Below the pieces are notes generated by a model. That model had not been told where the DNA came from, made no database searches, and saw only the letters and a program-made list of their open reading frames with translations. The translations under genes and the position numbers were made by a program. 46,041 bases of DNA, from assembly GCA_902524845.1 (NCBI GenBank), contig CABZEW010000014.1, positions 1-46,041 on the forward strand, read 5' to 3'. Every line of letters starts with the position of its first letter. Positions within the stretch are counted from its first letter, which is position 1. This stretch comes from an uncultured Alphaproteobacteria bacterium. Lineage in GTDB: Bacteria; Pseudomonadota; Alphaproteobacteria; Rhodobacterales; Rhodobacteraceae. Positions 29,938 to 38,673 of the stretch are shown one piece after another.

Positions 29938-31116
29938 CCCACTAATCATGCCAAAGCCATAACCAACAGCACCCAATAGAATAACGATGCCCCATATGGG
30001 AGCCTTGAACCAATAAAGTAAAAACACACTCATTCCAAGAAATACTAAAGAGTCATATCCAGTAATAATGGATGGCAACACAAGCTTTAGAAAGCAGGAA
30101 CATAATATAGCTGAAACGGCGATATTGACCGCCTTTATCCCCCTGAAAAAAACAGGTATTTTTTCAATGCTAACCCACATATATAGCGCTAGGGGTGTTA
30201 AGAAAAGTGTCGATCCATATAAGGCAAATAAGTAGACCAGGCCCATTAATATTTTTTCTGACACCAATGGACCAGATGCAACGGTCCCTAAGTAAGAAGC
30301 AAAAGAGAAGAGGGGGCCTGGAATTGCTTGGGCAAAACCGTATCCAAGAAAAAACTCATTAGAGGAAATTATTTCTTGGTCGACAAACCAATCGTGCAGT
30401 AAAGGCAAGACAACATGCCCCCCTCCAAAAATTAGAAAGCCTGAATTAAACAGGTGTTTAAGCGAAGGGTATATTGAGCCAACTAATAAATTTAATTGTA
30501 TAAATACAAAAATGCCCGCAATAAGGCTTCCATATACAAGATATTTATTTATGTTTTCAATCAACGGTTGAGTTTTAATGTTCATATCCGACTTCTTGTA
30601 GAAAAATGCTCCTGCCAGCCAAGAAGCAAATAAAATTATGGCTGGGTAATAAAACAAATCAAAAAAAATTAAAATAATTGTTAGAACAAAAAAATAAATT
30701 TTTTCCAAATTACTACTGCAAAAATTCCTAAACATTGAAAACACTGCCAACCCAACGACAGGTATAGCGACAACTGACACTGCGGTAATTGTTGATTGGC
30801 TCAGAAAGAGAAGGTTTAGTGAATACCCAAGCCCAAGCAATATCATTAAAAAGACGGATGGGAAGCTGAACGCTATGAGCGCGAAATATGCAGTTAGAAA
30901 CCCTCCTTTTTTTAATCCAATAGAAAAGACCATTTGACTAGAGGTAGGGCCAGGTAATGCCTGACAGATTGCAAGCAATGAAGAGAAATCATCCTCTAAA
31001 AGCCACTTTTTTTCTTTTACAAATTCATCTCTAAAATATCCAATGTGGGCCGTTGGCCCTCCAAAAGATACTAATCCTAAACGTAAAAAGGTTTTTGCTA
31101 TAAAAGTATTATTCAT
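29935..31116 (-). CDS. chrA: Chromate transporter (ChrA/CHR family, two-domain)
   Basis: A 393-residue membrane protein made of two homologous CHR domains. Domain 1 has RLGLVSFGGPTAHIGYFRDE and CQALPGPTSSQM; domain 2 has FNSGFLIFGGGHVVLPLL and the mirrored AQAIPGPLFSFASYLG. This is the long-chain form, which exports chromate and may carry sulfate-like oxyanions. It is likely co-transcribed with the iron alcohol dehydrogenase gene, 38 bases upstream. An anion-efflux role fits the oxyanion theme of nearby genes, but no chrB regulator is present. Confidence 0.92.
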   Translation of the reverse strand: MNNTFIAKTFLRLGLVSFGGPTAHIGYFRDEFVKEKKWLLEDDFSSLLAICQALPGPTSSQMVFSIGLKKGGFLTAYFALIAFSFPSVFLMILLGLGYSLNLLFLSQSTITAVSVVAIPVVGLAVFSMFRNFCSSNLEKIYFFVLTIILIFFDLFYYPAIILFASWLAGAFFYKKSDMNIKTQPLIENINKYLVYGSLIAGIFVFIQLNLLVGSIYPSLKHLFNSGFLIFGGGHVVLPLLHDWFVDQEIISSNEFFLGYGFAQAIPGPLFSFASYLGTVASGPLVSEKILMGLVYLFALYGSTLFLTPLALYMWVSIEKIPVFFRGIKAVNIAVSAILCSCFLKLVLPSIITGYDSLVFLGMSVFLLYWFKAPIWGIVILLGAVGYGFGMISG

Positions 31117-31154
31117 AAAAATCCAAACCTTACTTTAAGATTAGATAAAAATAT

Positions 31155-32345
31155 TTAAGTTGATCTTTTACCTATAATTGACGTCTTAACCAAATCTTCC
31201 ATCTGCATTAATGACACCTTTTTAGGATTAGTGGACGTCGCACTATCAACCATCGCTTTTTTTGCTATTCTATGCGCACAATCTAGAGGCACTCCTATCT
31301 CACCCAAGTTATCTGGAATGTCTGTCCTACCCATTAGCTTTTCTATTTCAGTAATTAACTTAGCTACAGATAACTCTTCTAGATGCATATTCTGAGCAAT
31401 AGTAGCCGTCTGACTATCCATTCCTTCCAAATTAAAACGTAAAACTACCGGTAGAACGATAGCGTTTGTTAATCCATGATGTGTATTACATTCAGCACCT
31501 ATCATATGTGATATTGAGTGCACAAGCCCAAGACCCTTTAAAAATGACACGCCTGCAAGGCATGAACCTACAAGCATTCCCGCGCGAGCTGATATATCAT
31601 TTGGCTCATTATACGCTACAGGTAAAAATCTAGAGACTAGCTTAAGCGCTTCCAAGGCCATCGCATCACATAAGGGATTAAAAGAAGGAACAAGGAAAGC
31701 TTCTATAGCATGCGTCAACGCATCAAATCCTGTCCATGCCGTTAGATTTCTGGGTAGCGTAAGAGTAAGTTCTGGATCAAGGATTGTGGTGTTCGGTTTG
31801 AAACTGTGATGCCAAACGCAAAACTTCATATCTTTTTTTGTGTCCGTTATCATCGCAGTGCTCTCAGTTTCAGCTCCAGTGCCAGCTGTGGTCGGAATTG
31901 TAATTAACTTTGGGAACTGATTATTTGCATTGATCTCCGGAGTGTCTTTTCTTTCATACTCAAAGTCCCATAGATCATAAGCGTTATTAGCCACTAGACA
32001 AATTGCCTTGCCACCATCCATTGCACTACCACCACCAATTGCAATAACTGCATCAAAAGCCCCATCTAAAAACTTCTTTTTCCCTTCAGCAATATCCGTG
32101 TCTAAAGGGTTAGGAGAAATATCTGCAAAAACATCAAAGGTTATTTTGCCGTCGTTTAGTAATTCTTGAAGCTTAATAGAAAAGGGTAATTTTTCACTTC
32201 CTTTGTCGGTAACAATTAAAGGTTTACGAATTCCATGCTGTAAACATTGATCCACAATTTCCGCTATTCTCCCGGGGCCATAGGCGATCGGTATTGGAAA
32301 CGACCAGTCTTGAGGCTGTAGAATTTCGGATTCGTTTATAAACAT
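31155..32345 (-). CDS. Iron-containing alcohol dehydrogenase (group III)
   Basis: A 396-residue NAD(P)-dependent dehydrogenase. The nucleotide-binding GGGS motif is AIGGGSAMDGGKA, followed by PTTAGTGAETESTAMIT. Metal ligands are Asp208, His212 (GFDALTHAIEAF), His276 (LVHSISHMIGAECN) and His290 (THHGLTNAIVLP). It oxidises primary alcohols or reduces aldehydes; the substrate cannot be read from sequence. It heads a minus-strand pair with chrA. An AT-rich 9-bp palindrome lies upstream. Confidence 0.93.
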   Translation of the reverse strand: MFINESEILQPQDWSFPIPIAYGPGRIAEIVDQCLQHGIRKPLIVTDKGSEKLPFSIKLQELLNDGKITFDVFADISPNPLDTDIAEGKKKFLDGAFDAVIAIGGGSAMDGGKAICLVANNAYDLWDFEYERKDTPEINANNQFPKLITIPTTAGTGAETESTAMITDTKKDMKFCVWHHSFKPNTTILDPELTLTLPRNLTAWTGFDALTHAIEAFLVPSFNPLCDAMALEALKLVSRFLPVAYNEPNDISARAGMLVGSCLAGVSFLKGLGLVHSISHMIGAECNTHHGLTNAIVLPVVLRFNLEGMDSQTATIAQNMHLEELSVAKLITEIEKLMGRTDIPDNLGEIGVPLDCAHRIAKKAMVDSATSTNPKKVSLMQMEDLVKTSIIGKRST

Positions 32346-32405
32346 AAGAGATCATCGAGCAGAATTATTACCTAAGAATGTCATATAATAGAACTTTTTG
32401 TGAAA

Positions 32406-32426
32406 AAATTTTATTTAATAAAATTT
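32406..32426. repeat. AT-rich palindrome between the divergent ADH and EamA genes
   Basis: AAATTTTAT (32406-32414) and ATAAAATTT (32418-32426) are perfect inverted arms with a three-base centre TTA. In a 126-base divergent intergenic region it may be an operator, but AT-rich palindromes also arise by chance in such DNA. Confidence 0.4.
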
Positions 32427-32471
32427 CAGTGTATCGTCTCCTTGAATTAATAGTATATGGATTGACTTAAT

Positions 32472-33389
32472 TTGCTAACTGCCTTCCCAAAGAAAATCTC
32501 TGAGACAACTCTAAGCTTTTCCATTTTGATTAGTGGTGGAATTTGGGGATTATATTGGATACCACTCAGGGAGATTGAGGGGTACGGAATTCCAACTTAT
32601 TGGAGTGTTTTTTTTATTAATGCATGCCCACTAATTTTTATCCTACCTTTATCACTTTTAAAGCTTTCTCACTTCAGAACTAGCTTTTGGCCAACCCTCC
32701 AAGTTGGGCTATTAATCGGGATAGCATTTACATTCTATGCAAGCGCACTTTTGGAAACAACAATTTTGCGCGCAACTCTTATGTTCTATCTTAGCCCGAT
32801 ATGGGGGACTATTATCGGCTATTTCTTTCTCTCAGAGCCTTTTACCAGAGCTCGATTATTATCAATTTGCATTGCGATCATAGGATTAATTCTTTTGCTT
32901 TCTGGTACAAACAATTCCTCTTATCCTCTCAACATTGGCGACTTATTTGCTTTCTTGTCTGGAATTCTTTTTTCATGCGGTTCGTCTATTTTGAAACATA
33001 GGACAGATATTAAAATGATACCTCTAACGAGTTTTGTTTACATTTCTACCAGTGTTGGAGCCTTTTTATTAATAATTTTTATTAGCAACGAGCCTCTTAT
33101 TAATATAAAAACTTTCTTACCTTCCATACCTTATGTTTTTATATGGTCAACAGTCATATTGCTGCCAAGCTTCATGGTTGTTTTCAAGGTTTCACAAATA
33201 TTATTTCCTGGCCGAGTTGCTATTCTGCTAATGTCAGAAGTAGTTGTAGCAATAATTAGTGCGAGCGTTTTAGTTCCAGAAGAGAAAATGTTTTTTCTGC
33301 AATGGCTAGGGGCCTTAGCGATTATTACAGCAGGCTTTACTGAACTTGTAATTGCCAAATTTAAAAAGAAAAGCTCTTATATCCCGTGA
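32472..33389 (+). CDS. EamA/DMT-family transporter
   Basis: A 305-residue membrane protein of about ten helices with two EamA repeats: ISGGIWGLYWIPLREIEGYG at the N-terminus, SALLETTILRATLMFYLSPI in the first half, and LLMSEVVVAIISASVLVPEE in the second. Substrate unknown. The start is a TTG (32472) with a poor Shine-Dalgarno; I kept it since no in-frame ATG precedes the first helix. Its 3' end overlaps the convergent aldehyde dehydrogenase gene by 13 bases. Confidence 0.83.
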   Translation: MLTAFPKKISETTLSFSILISGGIWGLYWIPLREIEGYGIPTYWSVFFINACPLIFILPLSLLKLSHFRTSFWPTLQVGLLIGIAFTFYASALLETTILRATLMFYLSPIWGTIIGYFFLSEPFTRARLLSICIAIIGLILLLSGTNNSSYPLNIGDLFAFLSGILFSCGSSILKHRTDIKMIPLTSFVYISTSVGAFLLIIFISNEPLINIKTFLPSIPYVFIWSTVILLPSFMVVFKVSQILFPGRVAILLMSEVVVAIISASVLVPEEKMFFLQWLGALAIITAGFTELVIAKFKKKSSYIP

Positions 33390-34801
33390 AGAGACTTTGT
33401 CTCTAAATAGTCTTCTAACCCCATTATTCCCCCTTCTCGACCATTTCCAGATTGCTTATATCCGCCGAACGGAGTTCCATAATTATATCCGCCTCCATTT
33501 ATGTGAACAGCGCCTGCTCTAAGCTGTGAACTTATGCGCTCTGCTCTTTCCATATCAGCTGTCTGCAAATATGCGGCTAATCCATAAGGTGTATCATTTG
33601 CCATAGAAACGGCAGCAGACTCATTTTCAAAAGGTATTATAACGAGGACAGGCCCAAAAATCTCTTCTTGTGCCACTCGCATATTGTTCGTTACATTGTA
33701 AAAAATTGTGGGCTTTACGAACCACCCATCTTCCGAACCCTGAGGTTTCCCCAATCCTCCTGTTAACACTGATGCTCCTTCTTTGATCCCTACATCTATC
33801 ATATTCTGAACGCGATCGAATTGTATTTTGTCGAATAAGGGACCTATATGGTCTCCCTCTTTTTCAGGGTCATCGATTGTTATTTCTTCAGCCGCTTTTT
33901 TTGCAATTTTCAAGACTTCCTCATAGCAGGAGCTTTCAACGAGAAGTCTCGTCGGTGCATCGCAGGACTGGCCTGTGTTTAACATGCACTCTTTCACCGA
34001 ATATTCGATGTCTCTCTCTAGGTTGGCATCAGAAAAGACGATGTTAGGAGATTTTCCACCCAGCTCTAAAGTAACTCTCTTAATTGTTTCTGCTGAATCT
34101 TTAGTTACCAGAATTCCTGCTCTCGTTGATCCAGTAAAGGACATCATATCAATATCTTTGTGTTTTGACATTGCTGTTCCGACAACATCCCCAGCACCAT
34201 TAACGAGATTAAAAACCCCAGCCGGGTACCCAGCCTCTTCTATGACTTCAGCATAAACCATTGCGGATACTGGAGTATGCTCAGATGGTTTTAGAATACA
34301 TGTACATCCAGTTGCAAGTACGGGTATGACCTTCAAAGCAATTTGATTAATGGGCCAATTCCAGGGAGTTATCAGCCCACATACTCCTATGGGTTCTTTT
34401 AAAAGAATATCGCCATTATTTAATTTAGTTCTCTCTTCTAATTCATTTAATGCATCGATAAATGAATCTAAATGTCCAATGGCTGCATCAGCTTGAGCGG
34501 AACGTGCCATTGAAATTGGAGCGCCCATTTCTTGCCGCATAGCTTGCGCCAAATCTTCGAACCTTTTTTCCGTTACAAATTTTAGCTCTTTCAAAAGAGC
34601 AAGGCGGTCTTTTTTTGTGGTCTTAGAATATGTTTCAAATGCTCTTTTTGCTGCCTCTACGGCTATATTGACATCTTTCTCATTTCCTAACGCAACTTTA
34701 CCTAATTCTTCTAGGTTGGATGGATTCAATACAGACATATGATCACCAGATATTGGGTTTGCCCATTTGCCGTCAATATAAAATTTTAAAAGATTTTCCA
34801 T
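33377..34801 (-). CDS. NAD(P)-dependent aldehyde dehydrogenase
   Basis: A 474-residue ALDH-superfamily enzyme. Catalytic residues are visible: Asn148 in TPWNWPINQI, Glu246 in TLELGGKSPN and the nucleophile Cys280 in NTGQSCDAPTR. The cofactor loop is FTGSTRAG. It oxidises an aldehyde to its acid. Neighbouring an alcohol dehydrogenase across the EamA gene suggests a shared alcohol-aldehyde-acid route, but they are not in one operon. It diverges from the arsenate operon with its Pho box; no cross-regulation is shown. Confidence 0.92.
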   Translation of the reverse strand: MENLLKFYIDGKWANPISGDHMSVLNPSNLEELGKVALGNEKDVNIAVEAAKRAFETYSKTTKKDRLALLKELKFVTEKRFEDLAQAMRQEMGAPISMARSAQADAAIGHLDSFIDALNELEERTKLNNGDILLKEPIGVCGLITPWNWPINQIALKVIPVLATGCTCILKPSEHTPVSAMVYAEVIEEAGYPAGVFNLVNGAGDVVGTAMSKHKDIDMMSFTGSTRAGILVTKDSAETIKRVTLELGGKSPNIVFSDANLERDIEYSVKECMLNTGQSCDAPTRLLVESSCYEEVLKIAKKAAEEITIDDPEKEGDHIGPLFDKIQFDRVQNMIDVGIKEGASVLTGGLGKPQGSEDGWFVKPTIFYNVTNNMRVAQEEIFGPVLVIIPFENESAAVSMANDTPYGLAAYLQTADMERAERISSQLRAGAVHINGGGYNYGTPFGGYKQSGNGREGGIMGLEDYLETKSLHGI

Positions 34802-34856
34802 CGTAATTTGTCCTACATTTTTGATTATAAAAGGTAAAACACATTTTTTTAAGTTA

Positions 34857-34890
34857 TTTACATATTTCTGTCACAAATTTTTGATATCTT
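34857..34890 (+). promoter_or_regulatory. PhoB box and -10 upstream of the GAPDH-arsJ pair
   Basis: TTTACAT (34857-34863), four-base spacer ATTT and CTGTCAC (34868-34874) fit the Pho box exactly. TATCTT (34885-34890) follows ten bases later as a -10, the same layout as at phnD. The ATG is at 34908. The site lies in the short region between the divergent ALDH gene and the GAPDH pseudogene. Confidence 0.75.
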
Positions 34891-34907
34891 GCAAACTTGG
34901 AGAATTT

Positions 34908-35912
34908 ATGAAAATAATTATTAACGGTCTCGGACGAATAGGTAAACTAGTTTTTAGAAGGCTTTGCGACAAAGGTCTTTATAAAAATATTTTATTGGTA
35001 AATGAAAAAGAGGGGTCTCCAGACGATCAAGAATATTTTTTAAAATACGATAGCGTCCACGGTTCCTAGGGTGACTTTCTAACTTATAAAAATAATTTTT
35101 TATATTATAAAAATCATAAAATAAGTGTGTCTAATTTCTCTTCTATTGCAGATATTAACTTTAAGGGCGAAAAGAACGTTTTGGTAATAGACTGTACCGG
35201 GAAGCATAACTCTTTAAATTTGCTGAACCCATATATCAGTAAATATGCTAAATTTATTCTAGTATCCACACCTATCGAGTCAAAAAGCGTTCAGAACATT
35301 GTGTATGGCGTTAAACATAATGACGTCGATACTAAGAGTTTCCAGATATTTACATCAGCTAGCTGCACAACTAATTGCTTAGCCCCGATTGTGAAAGTTG
35401 TCGAAGAAAAAATAGGTATAGAGCACGGTTCTATAAATACAATTCATAATATTACTAATAGTCAAAATCTCGTTGATTCACCTAAAGCTAATCTGAGAAG
35501 GTCTAGATCAGGTATAAACTCTCTTATACCTACCACTACAGGCTCAGCAAAAGCAATTTCTCTGATATATCCTAAGCTAAAAGGTAGGTTGAATGGGCAC
35601 GCCGTAAGGGTCCCTCTTCTCAATGCATCGCTGACAGATTGCGTTTTTAAAATGAAAAAGCCGGTAAGCGTCGAAGAGATCAATAAACTGTTCATAGAAG
35701 CATCGGCGTCTTACTTAAAAAATATTCTTTCATTTGAAGAAAGGCCTCTGGTGTCTTCAGATTATGTAAACAATTCACATTCTGCAATAATCGATGGTCT
35801 TTCCACTATGGTCGTAAATAAAACTCAATTAAAGGTATACGCTTGGTATGACAACGAGTGGGGATATGCATGTAGAATGGTCGATCTGATATCTCATCTT
35901 TTGAATAAATAG
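34908..35912 (+). pseudogene. ArsJ-associated glyceraldehyde-3-phosphate dehydrogenase, broken by an internal TAG
   Basis: The reading frame runs without shift from ATG 34908 (GGAG upstream) to TAG 35910-35912, 334 codons, the usual GAPDH length, but codon 54 (35067-35069) is TAG. Family sequence continues in the same frame: NGLGRIGKLVFRR, KYDSVHGS before the stop, then GDFL and SASCTTNCLAPIVKVVEE with the catalytic Cys, GSAKAISLIYPKLKGRLNG and WYDNEWGYACRMV. GAPDHs read HGRW or similar here, so TAG probably came from TGG (Trp). The arsenate-specific variant makes 1-arseno-3-phosphoglycerate for ArsJ export. The arsJ gene follows eight bases later. A GTG at 35127 could restart the rest but would lack part of the NAD domain. 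Confidence 0.85.
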
Positions 35913-35920
35913 GCTTCACA

Positions 35921-37188
35921 TTGTTTACGTTTAGTCCCTTTTTTAGTGTAACTATTATTTATTGGGCATTAATGTTGACCGATGGTGCCCTTCGAATGCT
36001 AATACTATTGCATTTGCACCAACATGGCTATTCTCCGTTCACGTTGGCATATATTTTTCTTCTATATGAATTTATGGGAATTTTAACAAACATCACCGCT
36101 GGAAGATTGGGAAAGAGATTTGGATTATCAACCCTTTTAATCACAGGGGTATGTCTTCAAATAATCAGCCTGCTCGCTCTCGGTCTTATACCAACCCATG
36201 TGGAAACTGCATCAACGATTATACTATTGATCATTTTTCAAGGTATTTGCGGTATTGCTAAAGATTTAACGAAAATTGGGAGTAAGACAGCTACAAAATT
36301 TCTTAGTAATAGTGAAAAAGGAGGGATCCTATTCACAAATATAAGTTGGTTAACAGGATCTAAAAACTCGGTAAAAGGATTTGGTTTTTTTCTTGGTGCT
36401 ACTTTAATATCGTTTCTTTCCTTCTCAACTTGTCTCTTTATCCTTTCAGCACTTTTATTTTTCTTTCTTTGCATGTTTCTTAAATCAATAGTGATATCAG
36501 ATGTTCTTAGCAATAAGTCCAATAAGAGTGAAAAGGTTGCCGTTATATCAGCCAACCGACAAATCAATAATCTGTCTGTTTCCAGGATATTCTTATTTGG
36601 TGGGAGAGATATTTGGTTTGTAATAGGCGTGCCAATTTTTTTGTTAGAGGCTTTTTCTACAAGTTACTTTGGTGACGTTAACAGCGACTCAAGATTTTTT
36701 TTGGTAGGTGGTTTTCTGGCATCTTGGGTGGTTTTCTACGGTTTTATACAATCACGGGTTCCAAGCTTTATCCGCAAGAATGCAATAAACCCAATTGAAA
36801 AATTGCCTTTAGATGGTCAATAGTGCTAATTTTTCCGACACTAGTTTTAAGCATTATCTCTCTTACATTTGATAAATCCGTTGCACTAATTGACATAGTT
36901 ATAGTTGTTATATTTTTATTTATTTTCGGTGTTTTCTTTGCCATCAATTCAAGCATTCATTCATACCTAATTCTGAAACTTACAAAGAAAGAAAATGCGT
37001 CTGCAAATGTTGGTTTCTATTATTCCGCAAATGCCTTGGGAAGATTTATCGGGACACTATTATCAGGAATAACCTTTCAGTTGGGAGGTCTGTTCCTATG
37101 TCTTTTCATTACAACGCTATTTCTAATAGCTTCAAGTTTCTTCATAAAGTCCTTGAGCAAGGAAAGGCAAGAACTGGAATTTTCTTAA
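35921..37188 (+). pseudogene. arsJ: ArsJ organoarsenical efflux MFS permease, broken by a frameshift
   Basis: ArsJ exports 1-arseno-3-phosphoglycerate. The 5' part (from TTG 35921, 300 codons) has ArsJ hallmarks IYWALMLTDGALRMLILLHL, GIAKDLTKIGSKTA, GSKNSVKGFGFFLGA and RIFLFGGRDIWFVIGVP. It stops at 36821-36823; the remaining helices continue in another frame to 37188. One base is missing, most simply in the A run at 36798-36802: adding one A makes the frame continuous and joins PIEK to IAFRWSIVLIFPTLV, giving about 422 residues, near the family length of about 410. Apart from the lesion the sequence looks well conserved. The pair sits directly before phoR. Confidence 0.82.
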
Positions 37189-37234
37189 AAAAAATACATA
37201 ATAGAGGCATGTGACTTAAATGGATCGAATTTAA

Positions 37235-38512
37235 ATGAAAGAGAATCCTGCGGCTTTTATTCTATTTTCCTGTATATTGACTTTCCTTGTCGGAATGTTC
37301 GCTGTGTTAGATTATCCATTGTGGTCTTTTCCTGTTACCGTGGTGATGAGTTGCCTTATTTTTTACATGTACCGAAATTCAACAAGAGTATTGAAGCGGC
37401 ATCAAATTGCCGAACCAAGACAAGATGCTATAAAACAGGAAATACAAGAAACCTATAACACGAAAATTACCTATCAAGTAGTTAAGGGGCTTTTGAATAT
37501 TCTCCCTTCTCCTTATGTCTTGATTGATCGCAATGGTAGATTAACTTTTATAAACGCTGAAGCGAAAAGCATTGTGCCGGATTCTCAAATTGGTTCGCAC
37601 ATTTCCAACGTTTTTAGGTCTCCTGTCTTTTTAAGCGCTGTCGAAAATGCTATACTTAAAGATAAGGAAAAAATACTTTCATTTGAAATTGAGGCCCCGC
37701 AATTTCGACAACTTAAAGCGCATATATTTTTTATTTCTTCCAGTAAGATACCTAACAGCTTTAATGATATTTTCATTCAATTTACCGACGAGTCAACTCA
37801 TATACGAAGTGAGAAAATACGGACTGATTTTGTTGCCAATGCTAGTCATGAACTTCGAACACCTCTTACATCAATAATGGGATATATCGAAACTCTTCAA
37901 GGACACGCTAAGAAAGATGTTAAAATGCAGAAGGTTTTTTTGGACCTAATGAATAAGCAGGCAGGAAAGATGGAGAGGCTTATCAGTGATTTAATGTCCT
38001 TATCAAGATTAGAGATCGATGAATTAAAACCTATTTCTTCGACATGCTCCGTAAAAGATATAATTGAAGAATTAGTTAATTCCCTTAAACCGCTCTCTAT
38101 AGACAATAATGTCTCATTGTCATTTAAAATACCTAAAAACTTTTCTGCTGTGATAGGCGATCCTAGTCAATTACGGCAACTTTTTTCAAATCTTATTGAA
38201 AATGCGATAAAATACTCTGGGAAAAAAAGTAAAGTTAACATTTATATTTCCAAAGAAAAGAACAAAGATATGTTTGGAGTGGTTGTGGAAGATAACGGTC
38301 ATGGCGTAGCACCTGAACATTTGTCTCGACTAACAGAGAGGTTCTACAGAGCTAATTTAAATACTGAAATTGAAAAAGATGGTACTGGTCTAGGTTTATC
38401 CATAGTTAAACATATATTGATAAGACATAGAGGTAAGCTTCAAATTGAGTCAAAACTTGGTAAGGGCGCCAAATTCATAGCATGGCTGCCTAAAATGAAA
38501 AGCACCTTATGA
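37235..38512 (+). CDS. phoR: Phosphate regulon sensor histidine kinase
   Basis: A 425-residue membrane kinase. Two N-terminal helices (about residues 7-26 and 31-46) anchor it, a PAS domain follows (LPSPYVLIDRNGRLTFINAEA), then the HisKA box FVANASHELRTPLTSIMGY with phospho-acceptor His205, and the HATPase N box NLIENAIKYSG with G boxes DNGHGVA and GTGLGLSIVKH. In low phosphate it phosphorylates PhoB, and in plenty it is held off through PstSCAB and PhoU. It is separated from arsJ by 46 bases and from pstS by 161, and phoB is last in the same cluster. Confidence 0.94.
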   Translation: MKENPAAFILFSCILTFLVGMFAVLDYPLWSFPVTVVMSCLIFYMYRNSTRVLKRHQIAEPRQDAIKQEIQETYNTKITYQVVKGLLNILPSPYVLIDRNGRLTFINAEAKSIVPDSQIGSHISNVFRSPVFLSAVENAILKDKEKILSFEIEAPQFRQLKAHIFFISSSKIPNSFNDIFIQFTDESTHIRSEKIRTDFVANASHELRTPLTSIMGYIETLQGHAKKDVKMQKVFLDLMNKQAGKMERLISDLMSLSRLEIDELKPISSTCSVKDIIEELVNSLKPLSIDNNVSLSFKIPKNFSAVIGDPSQLRQLFSNLIENAIKYSGKKSKVNIYISKEKNKDMFGVVVEDNGHGVAPEHLSRLTERFYRANLNTEIEKDGTGLGLSIVKHILIRHRGKLQIESKLGKGAKFIAWLPKMKSTL

Positions 38513-38673
38513 AACGGAGATAGCTTTTTAAAACTATAGGGAAATAAAAACGTGCTTTTTCAGACCCTTATCGATTCATAAATTTTTTACATTTCTGACA
38601 TAATACATTGAGATTTCAATGGCATCTTTCTCACAGCTTTAAGAGCTTTTATAAAATTTATGGAGCAACCAAA

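Noticed and set aside
34821-34907. N-terminal extension of the GAPDH from ATG 34821
   Set aside because: It would put the Pho box inside the coding region, and the ATG at 34908 has GGAG upstream and gives the family N-terminus MKIIINGLGRIG.
35067-35069. TAG as a recoded (pyrrolysine or suppressed) codon
   Set aside because: Several intact genes here end in TAG (for example the peroxiredoxin and phhB), no pyrrolysine genes are seen, and the partner gene is also broken, so decay or assembly error is simpler.
35127-35912. Separate GAPDH gene starting at GTG 35127
   Set aside because: It is in the same frame as the upstream part, lacks the NAD-binding N-terminus and has no ribosome site; it is the remainder of the broken gene.
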